A DNA stretch of 27,833 bases from a virus. Positions 19,803-27,833 of the stretch are shown here, one piece after another; position 1 is the stretch's first letter; each line of letters starts with the position of its first letter. Both the position numbers and the translations under genes were made by a program. The stretch spans positions 1 to 27,833 of the IMG/VR virus record IMGVR_UViG_3300035698_009352; one strand, given 5' to 3'. The notes beneath the pieces were generated by a model. The model had not been told where the DNA came from. It made no database searches and saw only the letters and a list, made by a program, of their open reading frames with translations.

Positions 19803-22192
19803 TGAGTGACCAAGAAGACCAATTTCTAATCCAAGATAGTTTCGGTCTCGAGATTCCTAAGCTCGTTCCTGAGAAGCTAAAGGTTCTCGATGCTGCTTAC
19901 CGAGATAGTAATGGTCCTCAGGATCTGTTCATCAAAATGAAGGCCACCCATGGTGGCATCGTTAATGGTAACAAGGTACTTTATGTTCCTTATCGGCAAC
20001 GTGATTCCCTACATACATTCACTCAGCCCTACCCCAAGCCTTTCTTGTCGCGTCACTTTCGTCCTATGGAAGAGAGCTCCAATGAGGCTATCGGTCGTGT
20101 AGCAGATGCTGGATTCGTTGACCTCTCAGACAACTACAAGATGGTCACTCAGGATAGCTTGAACTCCGTCAATGGTCTGATGCAGGACAATGGTGCGAAT
20201 CGGATGTACAAGGGCATCCAGAAGATGATGAAGTATGGTCTTCTAGCTGATAAAAGTTGGGAAGGCCTTAGCTATGTAGAACTCTTGGTGCGAGTAATCG
20301 ATCCTGATGCAATTCAGAAGATTGTAGATGGACGTTACTTGACTGTTTCTACTTCTCAAGCAACAGACGATATGGTTTGTTGGCACTGTAAGAGAAGCCT
20401 CAAGAGCGGTGGTTGTGATCACCCTAGAGGCAAGGTCTACCAGGATGACGATGGGAATGAGTATCCTAACTTCTATATCTTCGGTAATTTTGATTACAGA
20501 GAAGTAACTGCAGTGCCTGTCCCAGCTGATCAGTTCGCAACCGTGGAGGTTACGAACCAGGTGAAGCTTGGCAGTGATTCTGCTTCCGAAGGTTTCTTGC
20601 TGAAAAATGCTATGTCTTCAATCAGTGAGATGTTCGTAGCAAGTCAAGATAGCGATTTTATGGTTTCTCTGACTGACAGAGGACCAAACATTTATGAGAT
20701 TAGAGATCACATGGAAGAACTAGATGGCATTGTACAAGCGGTAAAAAACGATAAGGGAAGGGACAAAAAAATGAAGGTAGTTGACTTCATGAAGCTGGAC
20801 GACGAAAAACAGATCGAGATGCTTGATGCTTTCAAGCCAGAAAGCGTGGAGGAGAAATCTCTATTTATTCGAGTCCACAACTCACTCCATCAGATTGCTA
20901 GTTGGGATGGCATCAATGACATGACTCCTGCTAATATCAAACTTCACCTGAAGTGTCATCAGCTAGCAGATGAGTATAAGTTCAATGACTCTCTTTCCTG
21001 GCCCAACGATGGTCTAGACGAGACTCTGGACGGACTCAAGTTCAAGATTCCCAAGGAATACTCCAAGTCTGATACAGACAATACAGAGCCAGAGACTCCA
21101 GCAGAAGAACCTGCTGTTGAGCCAGAGCCGAAGGTACCTGCCACAGATGCACCTGATGACAAACCTGCAGACGAGCCAAAGCCTGTAGATGAGCCAGCTA
21201 AGAGTACTGATGAGCCAGAGGCAGACTGGTTTGATGAGATCAAGGACTTTACAGCTGAGCATCTAACTGATGAAGTTGTAGGAAAGATCTCTGATCGGAT
21301 GGAAGAGGGAATGGCTGATGAGGCCAAGCTTTCTCCTGAGAAACGAAAGGATCTTCGGGCTTCACAGTGCTGTGGCCCCAACAACAGTTTCCCGGTGACA
21401 GACGCAGCCCATTACGCTGCGGCTAAGGCTCTTGTGTATAGTTACAAGGGTTCTGCTGATACCAAGAAGATTGCTAATCGAATTGAGCGTAGAGGTAAGG
21501 CCATGGGTTGCACAGAGAAGGCTAACAAGGTTGGCCTTGATGCCATGACTGCTGAGGAGCTACAGGCTCTCAACAAGCAGGTATTTGATAAGATGGTAGA
21601 GCTCAAGCTAGTCACTACAGACGAATGTGATACTTGTGCAAACTTTGAAGCCAAGCATGATGAAATGGTCAAGCAGCTCGAGGAGCTAGATGCGAACTTC
21701 GAGATTCTCGAGGATGAGGCTAAGATGCTTCGGGCCGAGAATGAAGTCATGGAAGACGAACTTGGTGATAAAGTCCGGGTAATCCGGGAATATAAGGTAG
21801 ATCGGGTCCTTCAGATCCAGCTATTAAACGGGGATAAAATTGAGGATTACGACCAGGCGCGGGAAGAGCTTCTAGCCGAAGACGCCCAAGCACTTGATTC
21901 GAAAGAAGAAGAATTGGTAGCGGGACTTGACACGAAGGAAATTACTGGTAGATTAAATAGTGGAATGGCAAACACTATCGATGGCACAGAAGAAATCCAA
22001 GATCCAACAGCTAATAATGCAATTAACGCAGATCAAAAACCCAAGGTCACAAAAGAGATGCTAGATCATATCGCAACTGAGCTCATGTCACGTCGATTTG
22101 GTTCGGCAGATGGTGCGGCTCAGGCTGAGATGTATCTAACAGATCTCCGTGAGCAAGGTATTCTACCTTCCATTGATCCGAAGAAAGTTTAG
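19802..22192 (+). CDS. Prohead protease - scaffold polyprotein
   Basis: Residues 20-250 resemble an S78-type prohead protease: KATHGG (H50), PKPFLSRHF (H85), IGRVADAGF, LTVSTS (S183, candidate nucleophile) and the end strand YREVTAVPVPAD. A zinc-ribbon-like CWHC...GGCDH (C193, C196, C205, H207) sits right after the candidate serine. Residues 325-415 are helical. Residues about 424-472 are a Pro/Glu/Asp-rich linker. Residues 520-570 contain CCGPNNSFPVTDAAHYAAA. Residues 610-690 form an acidic coiled coil suited to a scaffold. An in-frame ATG at 20771 (residue 324) with GGGAAGGGA upstream could produce scaffold alone. The protease matures the prohead and probably destroys the scaffold before packaging. 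Confidence 0.88.
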   Translation: MSDQEDQFLIQDSFGLEIPKLVPEKLKVLDAAYRDSNGPQDLFIKMKATHGGIVNGNKVLYVPYRQRDSLHTFTQPYPKPFLSRHFRPMEESSNEAIGRVADAGFVDLSDNYKMVTQDSLNSVNGLMQDNGANRMYKGIQKMMKYGLLADKSWEGLSYVELLVRVIDPDAIQKIVDGRYLTVSTSQATDDMVCWHCKRSLKSGGCDHPRGKVYQDDDGNEYPNFYIFGNFDYREVTAVPVPADQFATVEVTNQVKLGSDSASEGFLLKNAMSSISEMFVASQDSDFMVSLTDRGPNIYEIRDHMEELDGIVQAVKNDKGRDKKMKVVDFMKLDDEKQIEMLDAFKPESVEEKSLFIRVHNSLHQIASWDGINDMTPANIKLHLKCHQLADEYKFNDSLSWPNDGLDETLDGLKFKIPKEYSKSDTDNTEPETPAEEPAVEPEPKVPATDAPDDKPADEPKPVDEPAKSTDEPEADWFDEIKDFTAEHLTDEVVGKISDRMEEGMADEAKLSPEKRKDLRASQCCGPNNSFPVTDAAHYAAAKALVYSYKGSADTKKIANRIERRGKAMGCTEKANKVGLDAMTAEELQALNKQVFDKMVELKLVTTDECDTCANFEAKHDEMVKQLEELDANFEILEDEAKMLRAENEVMEDELGDKVRVIREYKVDRVLQIQLLNGDKIEDYDQAREELLAEDAQALDSKEEELVAGLDTKEITGRLNSGMANTIDGTEEIQDPTANNAINADQKPKVTKEMLDHIATELMSRRFGSADGAAQAEMYLTDLREQGILPSIDPKKV
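20771..22192 (+). CDS. Possible internally initiated scaffold protein
   Basis: ATG 20771, in frame with the protease gene, follows GGGAAGGGACAAAAAA, a plausible ribosome-binding site, and begins MKVVDFMKLDDEKQ. The product would be 473 aa without the protease domain: a helical part, an acidic proline-rich linker and a coiled coil. Nested scaffold genes are established in phage lambda (Nu3 within C). Here it is inferred from the start signal only. Confidence 0.4.
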   Translation: MKVVDFMKLDDEKQIEMLDAFKPESVEEKSLFIRVHNSLHQIASWDGINDMTPANIKLHLKCHQLADEYKFNDSLSWPNDGLDETLDGLKFKIPKEYSKSDTDNTEPETPAEEPAVEPEPKVPATDAPDDKPADEPKPVDEPAKSTDEPEADWFDEIKDFTAEHLTDEVVGKISDRMEEGMADEAKLSPEKRKDLRASQCCGPNNSFPVTDAAHYAAAKALVYSYKGSADTKKIANRIERRGKAMGCTEKANKVGLDAMTAEELQALNKQVFDKMVELKLVTTDECDTCANFEAKHDEMVKQLEELDANFEILEDEAKMLRAENEVMEDELGDKVRVIREYKVDRVLQIQLLNGDKIEDYDQAREELLAEDAQALDSKEEELVAGLDTKEITGRLNSGMANTIDGTEEIQDPTANNAINADQKPKVTKEMLDHIATELMSRRFGSADGAAQAEMYLTDLREQGILPSIDPKKV

Positions 22193-22206
22193 AGGAGGAT
22201 AAATAA

Positions 22207-23445
22207 ATGAGTTTTGGAACACTAGGACAGCTGGATATCCCGAAGAAAGCATGGGACCATCTAGGTAACTTTACTCCGAACTTCGTAATCTCGGAAGGTC
22301 TCGTACCTGCGGAGGATCTGCGTTGCGCAGCTTGGCTCCCGGTACAGTTCCGCGATAAGAAGCTAGAAGTCTACAAGACCGTCATGGCTGGTAAGCTAGT
22401 CGCCCTGGACAACGATGGGCGGGTAGCTCCTTCACAGTATCAGTCAGGCACTATTACTTACACTTCCACTGACGTGGACGAGCTAGTAATTGATTGTCGT
22501 ACTGGTACTGAGCTACTTACTGCTGACATCGGCACTTTCAATGTAGCTGACGTAGGTAACTTTATGGGTCGGACAGGCACGACCATGGAAGTCTCTGCTC
22601 CTATCGGCACCGCACACTTTGACTTCTTCCAGGACGCTTTTGACTACGACTCAGGCTATGACGAGCAGGCAGGCGATCCTTATGAGCAGTCAAGTGATGC
22701 TCCTGGTAATCCTGTTGGCCTACGACAGTACAACTTTAATCTGCAGCATTGTGTCGCAATTCTTACTGATGCGTATCTCGAGTTTCCGATCGTTCCTGGC
22801 GTACAGACCGCCACAGCTCTTGGGGCACTAACCAAGGATGCAAGTTCTAATATCCTAGACAGTGCTGCTCTGACTAGCAAGCCAGTAGCTCCGAATACAG
22901 TTCGAACAGCTATTACTTTCGCTGACAGTGCAGAGACTGACTCCTCAACTCGCTTTGCGAATGAGGTAGAGGCTCGGGCCGATATCGCCACTGCGGGTGA
23001 CTGGTATCTCCAGCCTCGGACTGGTGTTGTGAGTGTGTATGGAACTGCAGGCCTAGCGCTAGGTTCTTACACCATCTCGTATTACCACTACGCTGATGTC
23101 CCGGCAACTGTTTCTAAGATCGCCACGTGCGTAGGTAACCCTCGCCCCGGCGACTTCCTGAAGGGTGATCCAAACTCCAACTGGGTCGTAGATGCAGATC
23201 CGTCCATCCAACAGACCATGGGTCAGGTATGGCGAGTCTTCAACGCAGCGGGCCGAGGTCTACTCGACCGAGTAATGAGTGCGTATAAGCCTGCTATCGC
23301 AGGTATGAGTGGTACCGGTCTGCTTCCTGGTTATGACGGACAGGCTGACCAGACAGCTGGTACTGCGACTGGTGGCGTGCCTTCTAATGTTCACTGGGCT
23401 GGCGCTTCTAACCTCATCGTTCGCGTAAACATGTTTAACCGATAG
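22207..23445 (+). CDS. Probable abundant head decoration/structural protein
   Basis: ATG 22207 follows AGAGGAGGATAAATA, a near-ideal ribosome-binding site, and codons are more G/C-ending than in the assembly genes, both signs of high expression. The 412-aa protein is beta-rich with many Gly, Ala, Thr and Asp residues, few cysteines and no signal. Its position directly between the protease/scaffold and the major capsid gene is the usual place of a head decoration or capsid-stabilising protein, but it is much longer than the typical 100-150 aa. An internal part (about 215-300) looks like a separate beta domain. Family not recognised. Confidence 0.8.
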   Translation: MSFGTLGQLDIPKKAWDHLGNFTPNFVISEGLVPAEDLRCAAWLPVQFRDKKLEVYKTVMAGKLVALDNDGRVAPSQYQSGTITYTSTDVDELVIDCRTGTELLTADIGTFNVADVGNFMGRTGTTMEVSAPIGTAHFDFFQDAFDYDSGYDEQAGDPYEQSSDAPGNPVGLRQYNFNLQHCVAILTDAYLEFPIVPGVQTATALGALTKDASSNILDSAALTSKPVAPNTVRTAITFADSAETDSSTRFANEVEARADIATAGDWYLQPRTGVVSVYGTAGLALGSYTISYYHYADVPATVSKIATCVGNPRPGDFLKGDPNSNWVVDADPSIQQTMGQVWRVFNAAGRGLLDRVMSAYKPAIAGMSGTGLLPGYDGQADQTAGTATGGVPSNVHWAGASNLIVRVNMFNR

Positions 23446-23477
23446 AGAAAAGAAAAACGAAGGAGAGGAGATAAGAA

Positions 23478-24761
23478 ATGAGTGATACCCTGACCACAGA
23501 CGTCCCAGAGAGTCAGTTGGACGAAGTTACAGCTGAGGACCTACAACTATTCCAGGACTATATGTTCCTGTTCACCACTGGTCGTAACCAGTCTGGTGAG
23601 CACATGAAGATGGAGGACGTCCTGGCGACTTCAAACGCCACTCCTCTCCTGAATCGTGTAGTTGAGACCGTGGTTCGCGATGCAGTTGAGCCTAACCTGA
23701 TGATCTCGCAGCTGTTCCAAACACTGCGATTTACTTCTGGTGCTCATATCATCGAGTTCCCAACAATCGGAGCTCTCTACGCTGCGGATATCCCGGAATC
23801 CGGTGAGTATCCTGAGCGGTACCCTGATTGGGGCGGCAGCACAGTCACTGCAAAGATTGGCAAGTCCGGTCTAGCAGTGAGGATCACTGACGAGATGATC
23901 CGCTACAGTCAGTTCGATGTCATCGGTATGATGCTTCGTAAGGGTGGGCAGGCTCTTGCTCGCTGGAAGGAAGCTAAGTGCTCCAAGATGCTTACTGCTC
24001 TTGGTGTTCGTGCTTTCGATAACGTGACTCCGACAGGCTCGGTTCACGGTGTCATGCACGGTCGGGACATGCAGGGTAATGCCAACGGGTCTATGACTCT
24101 AGATGACCTTATGGATGCCTGGGTGCTCCTGATGTCAAATGGCTATAATCCTAATACTCTAATCATGCATCCACTCGCGTTTGCGATGTTCCTGAAGGAT
24201 CCATACCTCCGCGAGTTCGCTCGTATGGCAGGTGGTGGTGTTTGGTTCGGTGGCTGGAATGGTAGTGCTCAGAATGTTAACCCATTCGGTGGACATGCTG
24301 GTGGCCAGGCTGGTCCAGGACGCGGTAACATCATAATTCCTGGTGGCGGCGCTTCAAGCGCGACTCCAACCGGAGAGAAGGAATACAACCAGCTTCTGAC
24401 TTCTTCACCGAAGCTCCCAGACCGCTGGCCCTTCCCACTACGTATGGTCATTTCACCACTGGTTCGGTTTATTCCGCACCGTAAGCTCACAGACATTATC
24501 CTCTGTGACAGCTCGGCCGTAGGCGCAATCCTGCAGGACGAGGATCCCACCACAGAGCAGTTCGAAGACGCTGCTCGGGACATGCAGAAGCTCAAGATTC
24601 GGGAGCGCTATGCGACCGTCGTACTCGAAGAGGGACAAGGCATCGTGACTCTGAAGAACGTACACGTAGTACCCAACGAGGTAATCCTACCTGCGCAGAC
24701 TACGCTAGATGTTAGCGCCTCAGTGCTAGCTCCGATCACCGCGACAGCGTCAGTCCTCTAG
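23478..24761 (+). CDS. Major capsid protein (HK97 fold)
   Basis: ATG 23478 follows GAAGGAGAGGAGATAAGAA. This is the shell-forming protein. The 427-aa length, its position after protease/scaffold and its strong G/C-ending codon bias agree. Visible are an N-terminal acidic helix (1-60), a SGAHIIEFPTIG strand, AVRITDEMIRYSQFDV like the spine helix entry, LDDLMDAWVLLMSNGYNPNTLIMHP typical of the P-domain, and a C-terminal VVLEEGQGIVTLKNV strand. Residues about 253-297 are a Gly/Asn-rich insertion likely forming a surface loop. No obvious cleavable delta domain beyond the short N-terminus. Followed by a strong terminator. Confidence 0.9.
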   Translation: MSDTLTTDVPESQLDEVTAEDLQLFQDYMFLFTTGRNQSGEHMKMEDVLATSNATPLLNRVVETVVRDAVEPNLMISQLFQTLRFTSGAHIIEFPTIGALYAADIPESGEYPERYPDWGGSTVTAKIGKSGLAVRITDEMIRYSQFDVIGMMLRKGGQALARWKEAKCSKMLTALGVRAFDNVTPTGSVHGVMHGRDMQGNANGSMTLDDLMDAWVLLMSNGYNPNTLIMHPLAFAMFLKDPYLREFARMAGGGVWFGGWNGSAQNVNPFGGHAGGQAGPGRGNIIIPGGGASSATPTGEKEYNQLLTSSPKLPDRWPFPLRMVISPLVRFIPHRKLTDIILCDSSAVGAILQDEDPTTEQFEDAARDMQKLKIRERYATVVLEEGQGIVTLKNVHVVPNEVILPAQTTLDVSASVLAPITATASVL

Positions 24762-24788
24762 TAGCCTTCCCTAATCCACACTAAATCT

Positions 24789-24823
24789 GAGAGCCTTGTT
24801 TTCGCAGGGCTCTCCTTTTCTTT
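24789..24823 (+). terminator. Intrinsic terminator after the capsid gene
   Basis: GAGAGCCTTG (24789-24798) pairs over 10 positions (one G-T) with CAGGGCTCTC (24805-24814) around loop TTTTCG, followed by CTTTTCTTT. It lies 28 bases after the capsid stop. It is a textbook rho-independent terminator separating head from downstream genes. Confidence 0.88.
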
Positions 24824-24878
24824 ACATCAGCCGTGGTTATGATAAAATTTCAGGGGATGGTATAGTTAAGACCCTAGA
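24824..24878 (+). promoter_or_regulatory. Possible promoter for the post-capsid genes
   Basis: This is an AT-rich stretch between the terminator and the next gene with -10-like TATGAT (near 24838) and TATAGT (near 24861). No good -35 lies at normal spacing for either. A promoter is expected here because the terminator would otherwise cut off the genes that follow. Confidence 0.3.
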
Positions 24879-24895
24879 CAAAAGGAGCGGGCAGA

Positions 24896-25585
24896 ATGCA
24901 GATTCAACTCAACGCAGATCGACTTTCATTATGGTTTCTAGATGGTCGGGATGACCTTAATCTTACTTGGGAAAACCCAGGTCCAGTTGAATTTAACTGG
25001 GATACTCTGACTCCTTTTCAAAAGCAAATTGTCTATCGAGACCTTCTAAATCGAAAGATCACACGTCCAGATACTACTGCTCTACCAGATATGGGGATGG
25101 CTCAGCCAGCCCTGCCTGTAGTTCCAGCTATTTCCGCAATGGTTCCAGTGATTGCTGGTGGTGACGAACGAGACGTAGATATCGATAACGATCCAGAGAT
25201 GCTTGATCAGATGCTCGAGCAGCGTCGGGCTAAGACTGAGCGTCTTACTAAGGAAGCTAAGGTTTTTCTACGTAAGCGGTTTACAACGATTCTACAGACT
25301 CTAGGGGACAGAACCTCGAATGATCTGCCGTTCTTGCTTATTGCCCTTAAGTTAGAGAGTGACAAGCGTAAGCCTCGTCCTGATGTCGTGGGAGGTTTGG
25401 AAACAACTATCGCAGATGTCAGAAGTAAGATGACTGATGCTGACTATGATGATACTCAGTGGCAAGGCAATCTCAAGAAGGATGGACTAGCTGTCCTCGA
25501 TGATGATGATGCGGGCCGTGAGTTCACTATCGACTATGAAAGTCGAGAGATTAGAGTTGAGGGTACGGAGGCGGAAGCAGTCTAG
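24896..25585 (+). CDS. 229-aa hypothetical post-capsid protein
   Basis: ATG 24896 follows AAAAGGAGCGGGCAG. The N-terminus (1-60) is a small globular part. A Pro/Ala-rich stretch follows (about 62-88). A charged helix (100-130) has EQRRAKTERLTKEAKVFLRKRF. The C-terminus is very acidic (LDDDDAGREFTIDYESRE). It is directly joined to the next gene (stop then ATG). By position it may be a head-tail connector or completion protein; no family recognised. Confidence 0.8.
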   Translation: MQIQLNADRLSLWFLDGRDDLNLTWENPGPVEFNWDTLTPFQKQIVYRDLLNRKITRPDTTALPDMGMAQPALPVVPAISAMVPVIAGGDERDVDIDNDPEMLDQMLEQRRAKTERLTKEAKVFLRKRFTTILQTLGDRTSNDLPFLLIALKLESDKRKPRPDVVGGLETTIADVRSKMTDADYDDTQWQGNLKKDGLAVLDDDDAGREFTIDYESREIRVEGTEAEAV

Positions 25586-26686
25586 ATGACCGATGTCGCT
25601 ATTTCCACAGTTATAGACTCTGTCTATCCTGCAGATGATGCAGAACAGATTCCCCTACTCTCCACTGTACAGATCATCTTTTCTGAAGAGATGGACGAAA
25701 ACTCTGTTGAAAACAATTTTCATATTGAGGGACCAAACAACGATAGCTATAACGGTCCGTTCATGCTCAACTGGAATAGGGGGCGAGAGTATACTGCCGA
25801 TGCTGAAGATCTGTTCTCGAGTACGGAGATGGGTGGCATCCTCGAGGGGACCGTCACCTTTAGTCGAGTTGATAACGACAACCTAAATCCCTACAGTGGA
25901 TTCGATTACTCTGGGGCTGGTAGCGACTTTAGGACTAAGGTTACGTTTACTCCCACCAGGCCCATGGTGGCAAACACAACTTTCTTGGTTCGGTTAGTAG
26001 GCAAGGACTCAGGGGATAACCTGGGTATCCGTAAGCGTAGTGTCTTTGATACAAATAAGACGGCTGGTGCTGGTAGTGCTACTTGTACTATAGGTGGCAC
26101 ATATACTGATGCTGGTGACGATACTTTCTATACGGAAATTGTTACTGCTGGAGCTCTAGGTACAGCAACGTACCAATGGTGGAGGAGTTCAAATCCCATC
26201 ATTGTTCATGGTCCCTACAAGACTCATCTATCCAAGAAGACTATGGAGGATGGTGTCTATGCTCAGTTTGGTTCTGAGGGGACATTTGCGACAGGTGATA
26301 AGTTCTCGTGTGTAGTCACAGTTCCAGATGATACGACTGGTATCCTCGAGTGGGACTTTACTAGTGGCACTGGTAGTATCCAGAGCATTCCATCAACTGT
26401 CTCTACTTCAGTTATCGGACTGGATCCGTCAGCTGATTCAGGGGTCATCTTCGCGGTAAGCGAGACTGACCCAGCAAACAGAGATTATAATATCCCGCTG
26501 TCCAGGGTGAATCCGATTACTGTTACTTTTTCAAAAGCATTAGGTGCTGTCACGCCAGATCATGTGAAAGTGAAAGCTGCAGCTGTAGTAGATGATCCAT
26601 CTGTTAACGTTTCTGGTGGCGAAAACTCAGATGACTTACCTATTCGAATTGGTATTGACGGAAGCATTTTGTCGATCTATATCTAG
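25586..26686 (+). CDS. Ig-like domain virion protein
   Basis: ATG 25586 immediately follows the previous TAG, so it is coupled. Residues 5-50 read VIDSVYPADDAEQIPL...VQIIFSEEMDENSV, the start of a bacterial SbsA/Big_5-type Ig-like domain, which runs to about 155. A middle beta-rich part (160-255) and a second Ig-like part (about 268-345, with PITVTFSKALGAVTPDHVKV) follow. Such domains decorate phage capsids and tails and can bind host surface sugars. The protein is acidic, all-beta, with few cysteines, and contains no enzyme motif. Confidence 0.85.
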   Translation: MTDVAISTVIDSVYPADDAEQIPLLSTVQIIFSEEMDENSVENNFHIEGPNNDSYNGPFMLNWNRGREYTADAEDLFSSTEMGGILEGTVTFSRVDNDNLNPYSGFDYSGAGSDFRTKVTFTPTRPMVANTTFLVRLVGKDSGDNLGIRKRSVFDTNKTAGAGSATCTIGGTYTDAGDDTFYTEIVTAGALGTATYQWWRSSNPIIVHGPYKTHLSKKTMEDGVYAQFGSEGTFATGDKFSCVVTVPDDTTGILEWDFTSGTGSIQSIPSTVSTSVIGLDPSADSGVIFAVSETDPANRDYNIPLSRVNPITVTFSKALGAVTPDHVKVKAAAVVDDPSVNVSGGENSDDLPIRIGIDGSILSIYI

Positions 26687-26695
26687 GAGGAAGAG

Positions 26696-27442
26696 ATGAC
26701 TGGTTCAGGAGTAGGCAAGCATACTAATGCAATCAATGCATTGTTTGAAGGTATTACGGCCGATAGTGGATTGAGAATGCCGGTAACGGTTGTCGAGGAT
26801 CCAGCAAATCCTGGACAGTTTCTTTTAAGAACAGACACCGAATTGGTATTGGATAGTGGTGCTACTATCACTGTTGGTGCAGATACTGATATCAAACGGC
26901 TAGATGGTATTCCTATCGATACCGATACTGGTAACTCAAGTGCAGGTACTCAACGAATGACAGAAGCTGACGATAGTCCTGTGACTATTCGTTTAGGTTC
27001 CATTGGCGATGCTGCTAGCGCTACAGGCTCTGAGGCTGCTCAGTTACGTCAGATCAGCGATACTTTGGCTGCGCTAGAGAGTTCTGTGTGTTCAGGTATA
27101 TATTACAAGGAGATTCTTGCTGCTGTTACTAATGGTTCGGATGGTACTTATCCTTACTATCTTTCGATGGATGATTATCGTTATGCTTCTTTCCAGATTA
27201 CGACAGATCAAGGCTCTGGAAATCTAGAGTATTATCTTGATGCTTCAGATGACGATCTCGCTCCCGCTAGTTGTACTTATCAAGATATGACTCAGGCTCT
27301 TTTTGGTGTAGATAGCGGCGTGGATAATAGCTTCTGGTTCGTTGACTCTCCTTTAGCTGTAACACAGTTTAGAGTAAGAGTAATCGCATCAACAGGAGCA
27401 GACGACGGTGACTGGAAAGTGGTTTCGAAGAAAATGCGGTAA
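26696..27442 (+). CDS. 248-aa probable virion surface protein
   Basis: ATG 26696 follows TAGGAGGAAGAG. The first half is low-complexity, acidic and Gly/Asp/Thr-rich. A helical piece lies near 110-130 (AAQLRQISDTLAALESS). The second half is a beta-rich domain with two cysteines (about 132 and 194) ending VRVIASTGADDGDWKVVSKK. The helix-then-beta layout suggests an oligomeric surface or tail-associated protein. No family recognised. Confidence 0.8.
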   Translation: MTGSGVGKHTNAINALFEGITADSGLRMPVTVVEDPANPGQFLLRTDTELVLDSGATITVGADTDIKRLDGIPIDTDTGNSSAGTQRMTEADDSPVTIRLGSIGDAASATGSEAAQLRQISDTLAALESSVCSGIYYKEILAAVTNGSDGTYPYYLSMDDYRYASFQITTDQGSGNLEYYLDASDDDLAPASCTYQDMTQALFGVDSGVDNSFWFVDSPLAVTQFRVRVIASTGADDGDWKVVSKKMR

Positions 27443-27508
27443 GATAAGTGGTAAACAAATTATTAAAAAGATTAGTGATTATTCGAGTTAGTCGCCAGGA
27501 GAACGAAA

Positions 27509-27833
27509 ATGACAGTAAAACGTAGTTCAATTTGTACATTAAGAGACGTGCTATTCAAGAATGGCACAGTAGCATATACAGGGCCAGATACTCTTGCATC
27601 GATTACACATACTCCAGTAGCTGCTTTTACTAATGATTTAGTTAATTTAGAGGGTGTTGGCCCCAATTTTAATGGCACTGTCCTAAATCTTAAATCAGAC
27701 GACGCTGGCTCCAGCTTCCTCACCATGGACAACGGAACGATCGATGCGTTCAGCTTCTCGCAGGCTGGCGTGTTCACCATGGGGGACGGGTCGGTCTATA
27801 CGCACACGAGTACGGCGGTCGCTGGCCCAGAAC
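27509..27833 (+). CDS. Fibre-like structural protein, 3' end outside the window
   Basis: ATG 27509 follows CAGGAGAACGAAA, and the frame stays open for 108 codons to the right edge. The N-terminus (MTVKRSSICTLRDVLFKNG) is followed by Thr/Asn/Gly-rich beta-type sequence, including FLTMDNGTIDAFSFSQAG and FTMGDGSVYTHTSTA, which resembles tail-fibre or tailspike repeats. Codon use changes sharply at about 27698 (see findings), so the gene may be a mosaic of two sources. Confidence 0.7.
   Translation, partial: MTVKRSSICTLRDVLFKNGTVAYTGPDTLASITHTPVAAFTNDLVNLEGVGPNFNGTVLNLKSDDAGSSFLTMDNGTIDAFSFSQAGVFTMGDGSVYTHTSTAVAGPE

Noticed and set aside
20765-20771. A7 run as a programmed frameshift site in the protease gene
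   Set aside because: The frame is continuous and makes sense on both sides. The run is better explained as the spacer of the internal start; kept only as a remark.
1-27833. CRISPR arrays, insertion sequences, integrase or attachment sites
   Set aside because: No regularly spaced repeat array, transposase, integrase or recombinase motif was seen. The only mobile element is the HNH homing endonuclease.

Overview
The window is part of a double-stranded DNA tailed-phage genome (Caudoviricetes, HK97-fold head lineage). A large terminase, a portal, a prohead protease with scaffold-like C-terminus and a major capsid protein can all be recognised from motifs. There are no rRNA, tRNA or host metabolic genes. 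Strong GGAGG ribosome-binding sites, tight stop/start overlaps and sigma70-like promoter hexamers indicate a bacterial host. The host cannot be named from this sequence. The head proteins are unusually large and often fused, which suggests a fairly large genome.

Layout. (1) Positions 1-4765, minus strand: a tightly packed operon of about 15 small proteins (19-218 aa), mostly unrecognised. Several carry CxxC zinc-knuckle patterns. The arrangement is typical of early or host-takeover genes. The operon runs off the left edge, where the window opens on the ribosome-binding site of the next gene. (2) Positions 4766-5542: a divergent control region of about 780 bp with a 15-bp dyad, GTAC-centred degenerate repeats, a run of small hairpins and an AT-rich promoter zone. 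(3) Positions 5543-7344, plus strand: small genes of unknown role and a cysteine-cluster protein. (4) Positions 7345-12591: a protein combining a DEDDh exonuclease with a staphylococcal-nuclease-like domain, then three Gly/Ala-rich hydrophobic (glycine-zipper-like) proteins, interrupted by an HNH homing endonuclease. (5) Positions 12599-24761: the head module, in the order terL, three unknown virion-type genes, portal-MuF fusion, protease-scaffold fusion, probable head decoration protein and major capsid protein, closed by a strong intrinsic terminator at 24789-24823. (6) Positions 24896-27833: post-capsid genes, probably connector, tail or surface proteins. They include an Ig-like protein and a fibre-like gene cut by the window edge, whose codon usage changes abruptly near 27698.

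How it fits together. The left operon probably acts early. The right cluster builds the head: TerL pumps DNA through the portal, the protease/scaffold polyprotein shapes and matures the prohead, and the capsid and decoration proteins form the shell. The nuclease and glycine-zipper block next to terL is the least explained part. My inference is that these proteins are packaged and ejected with the DNA, or act on membranes and host DNA at infection. The main observations to follow up are this module, the homing-endonuclease junction, the portal and protease fusions, the control-region motifs and the mosaic breakpoint at the right edge.
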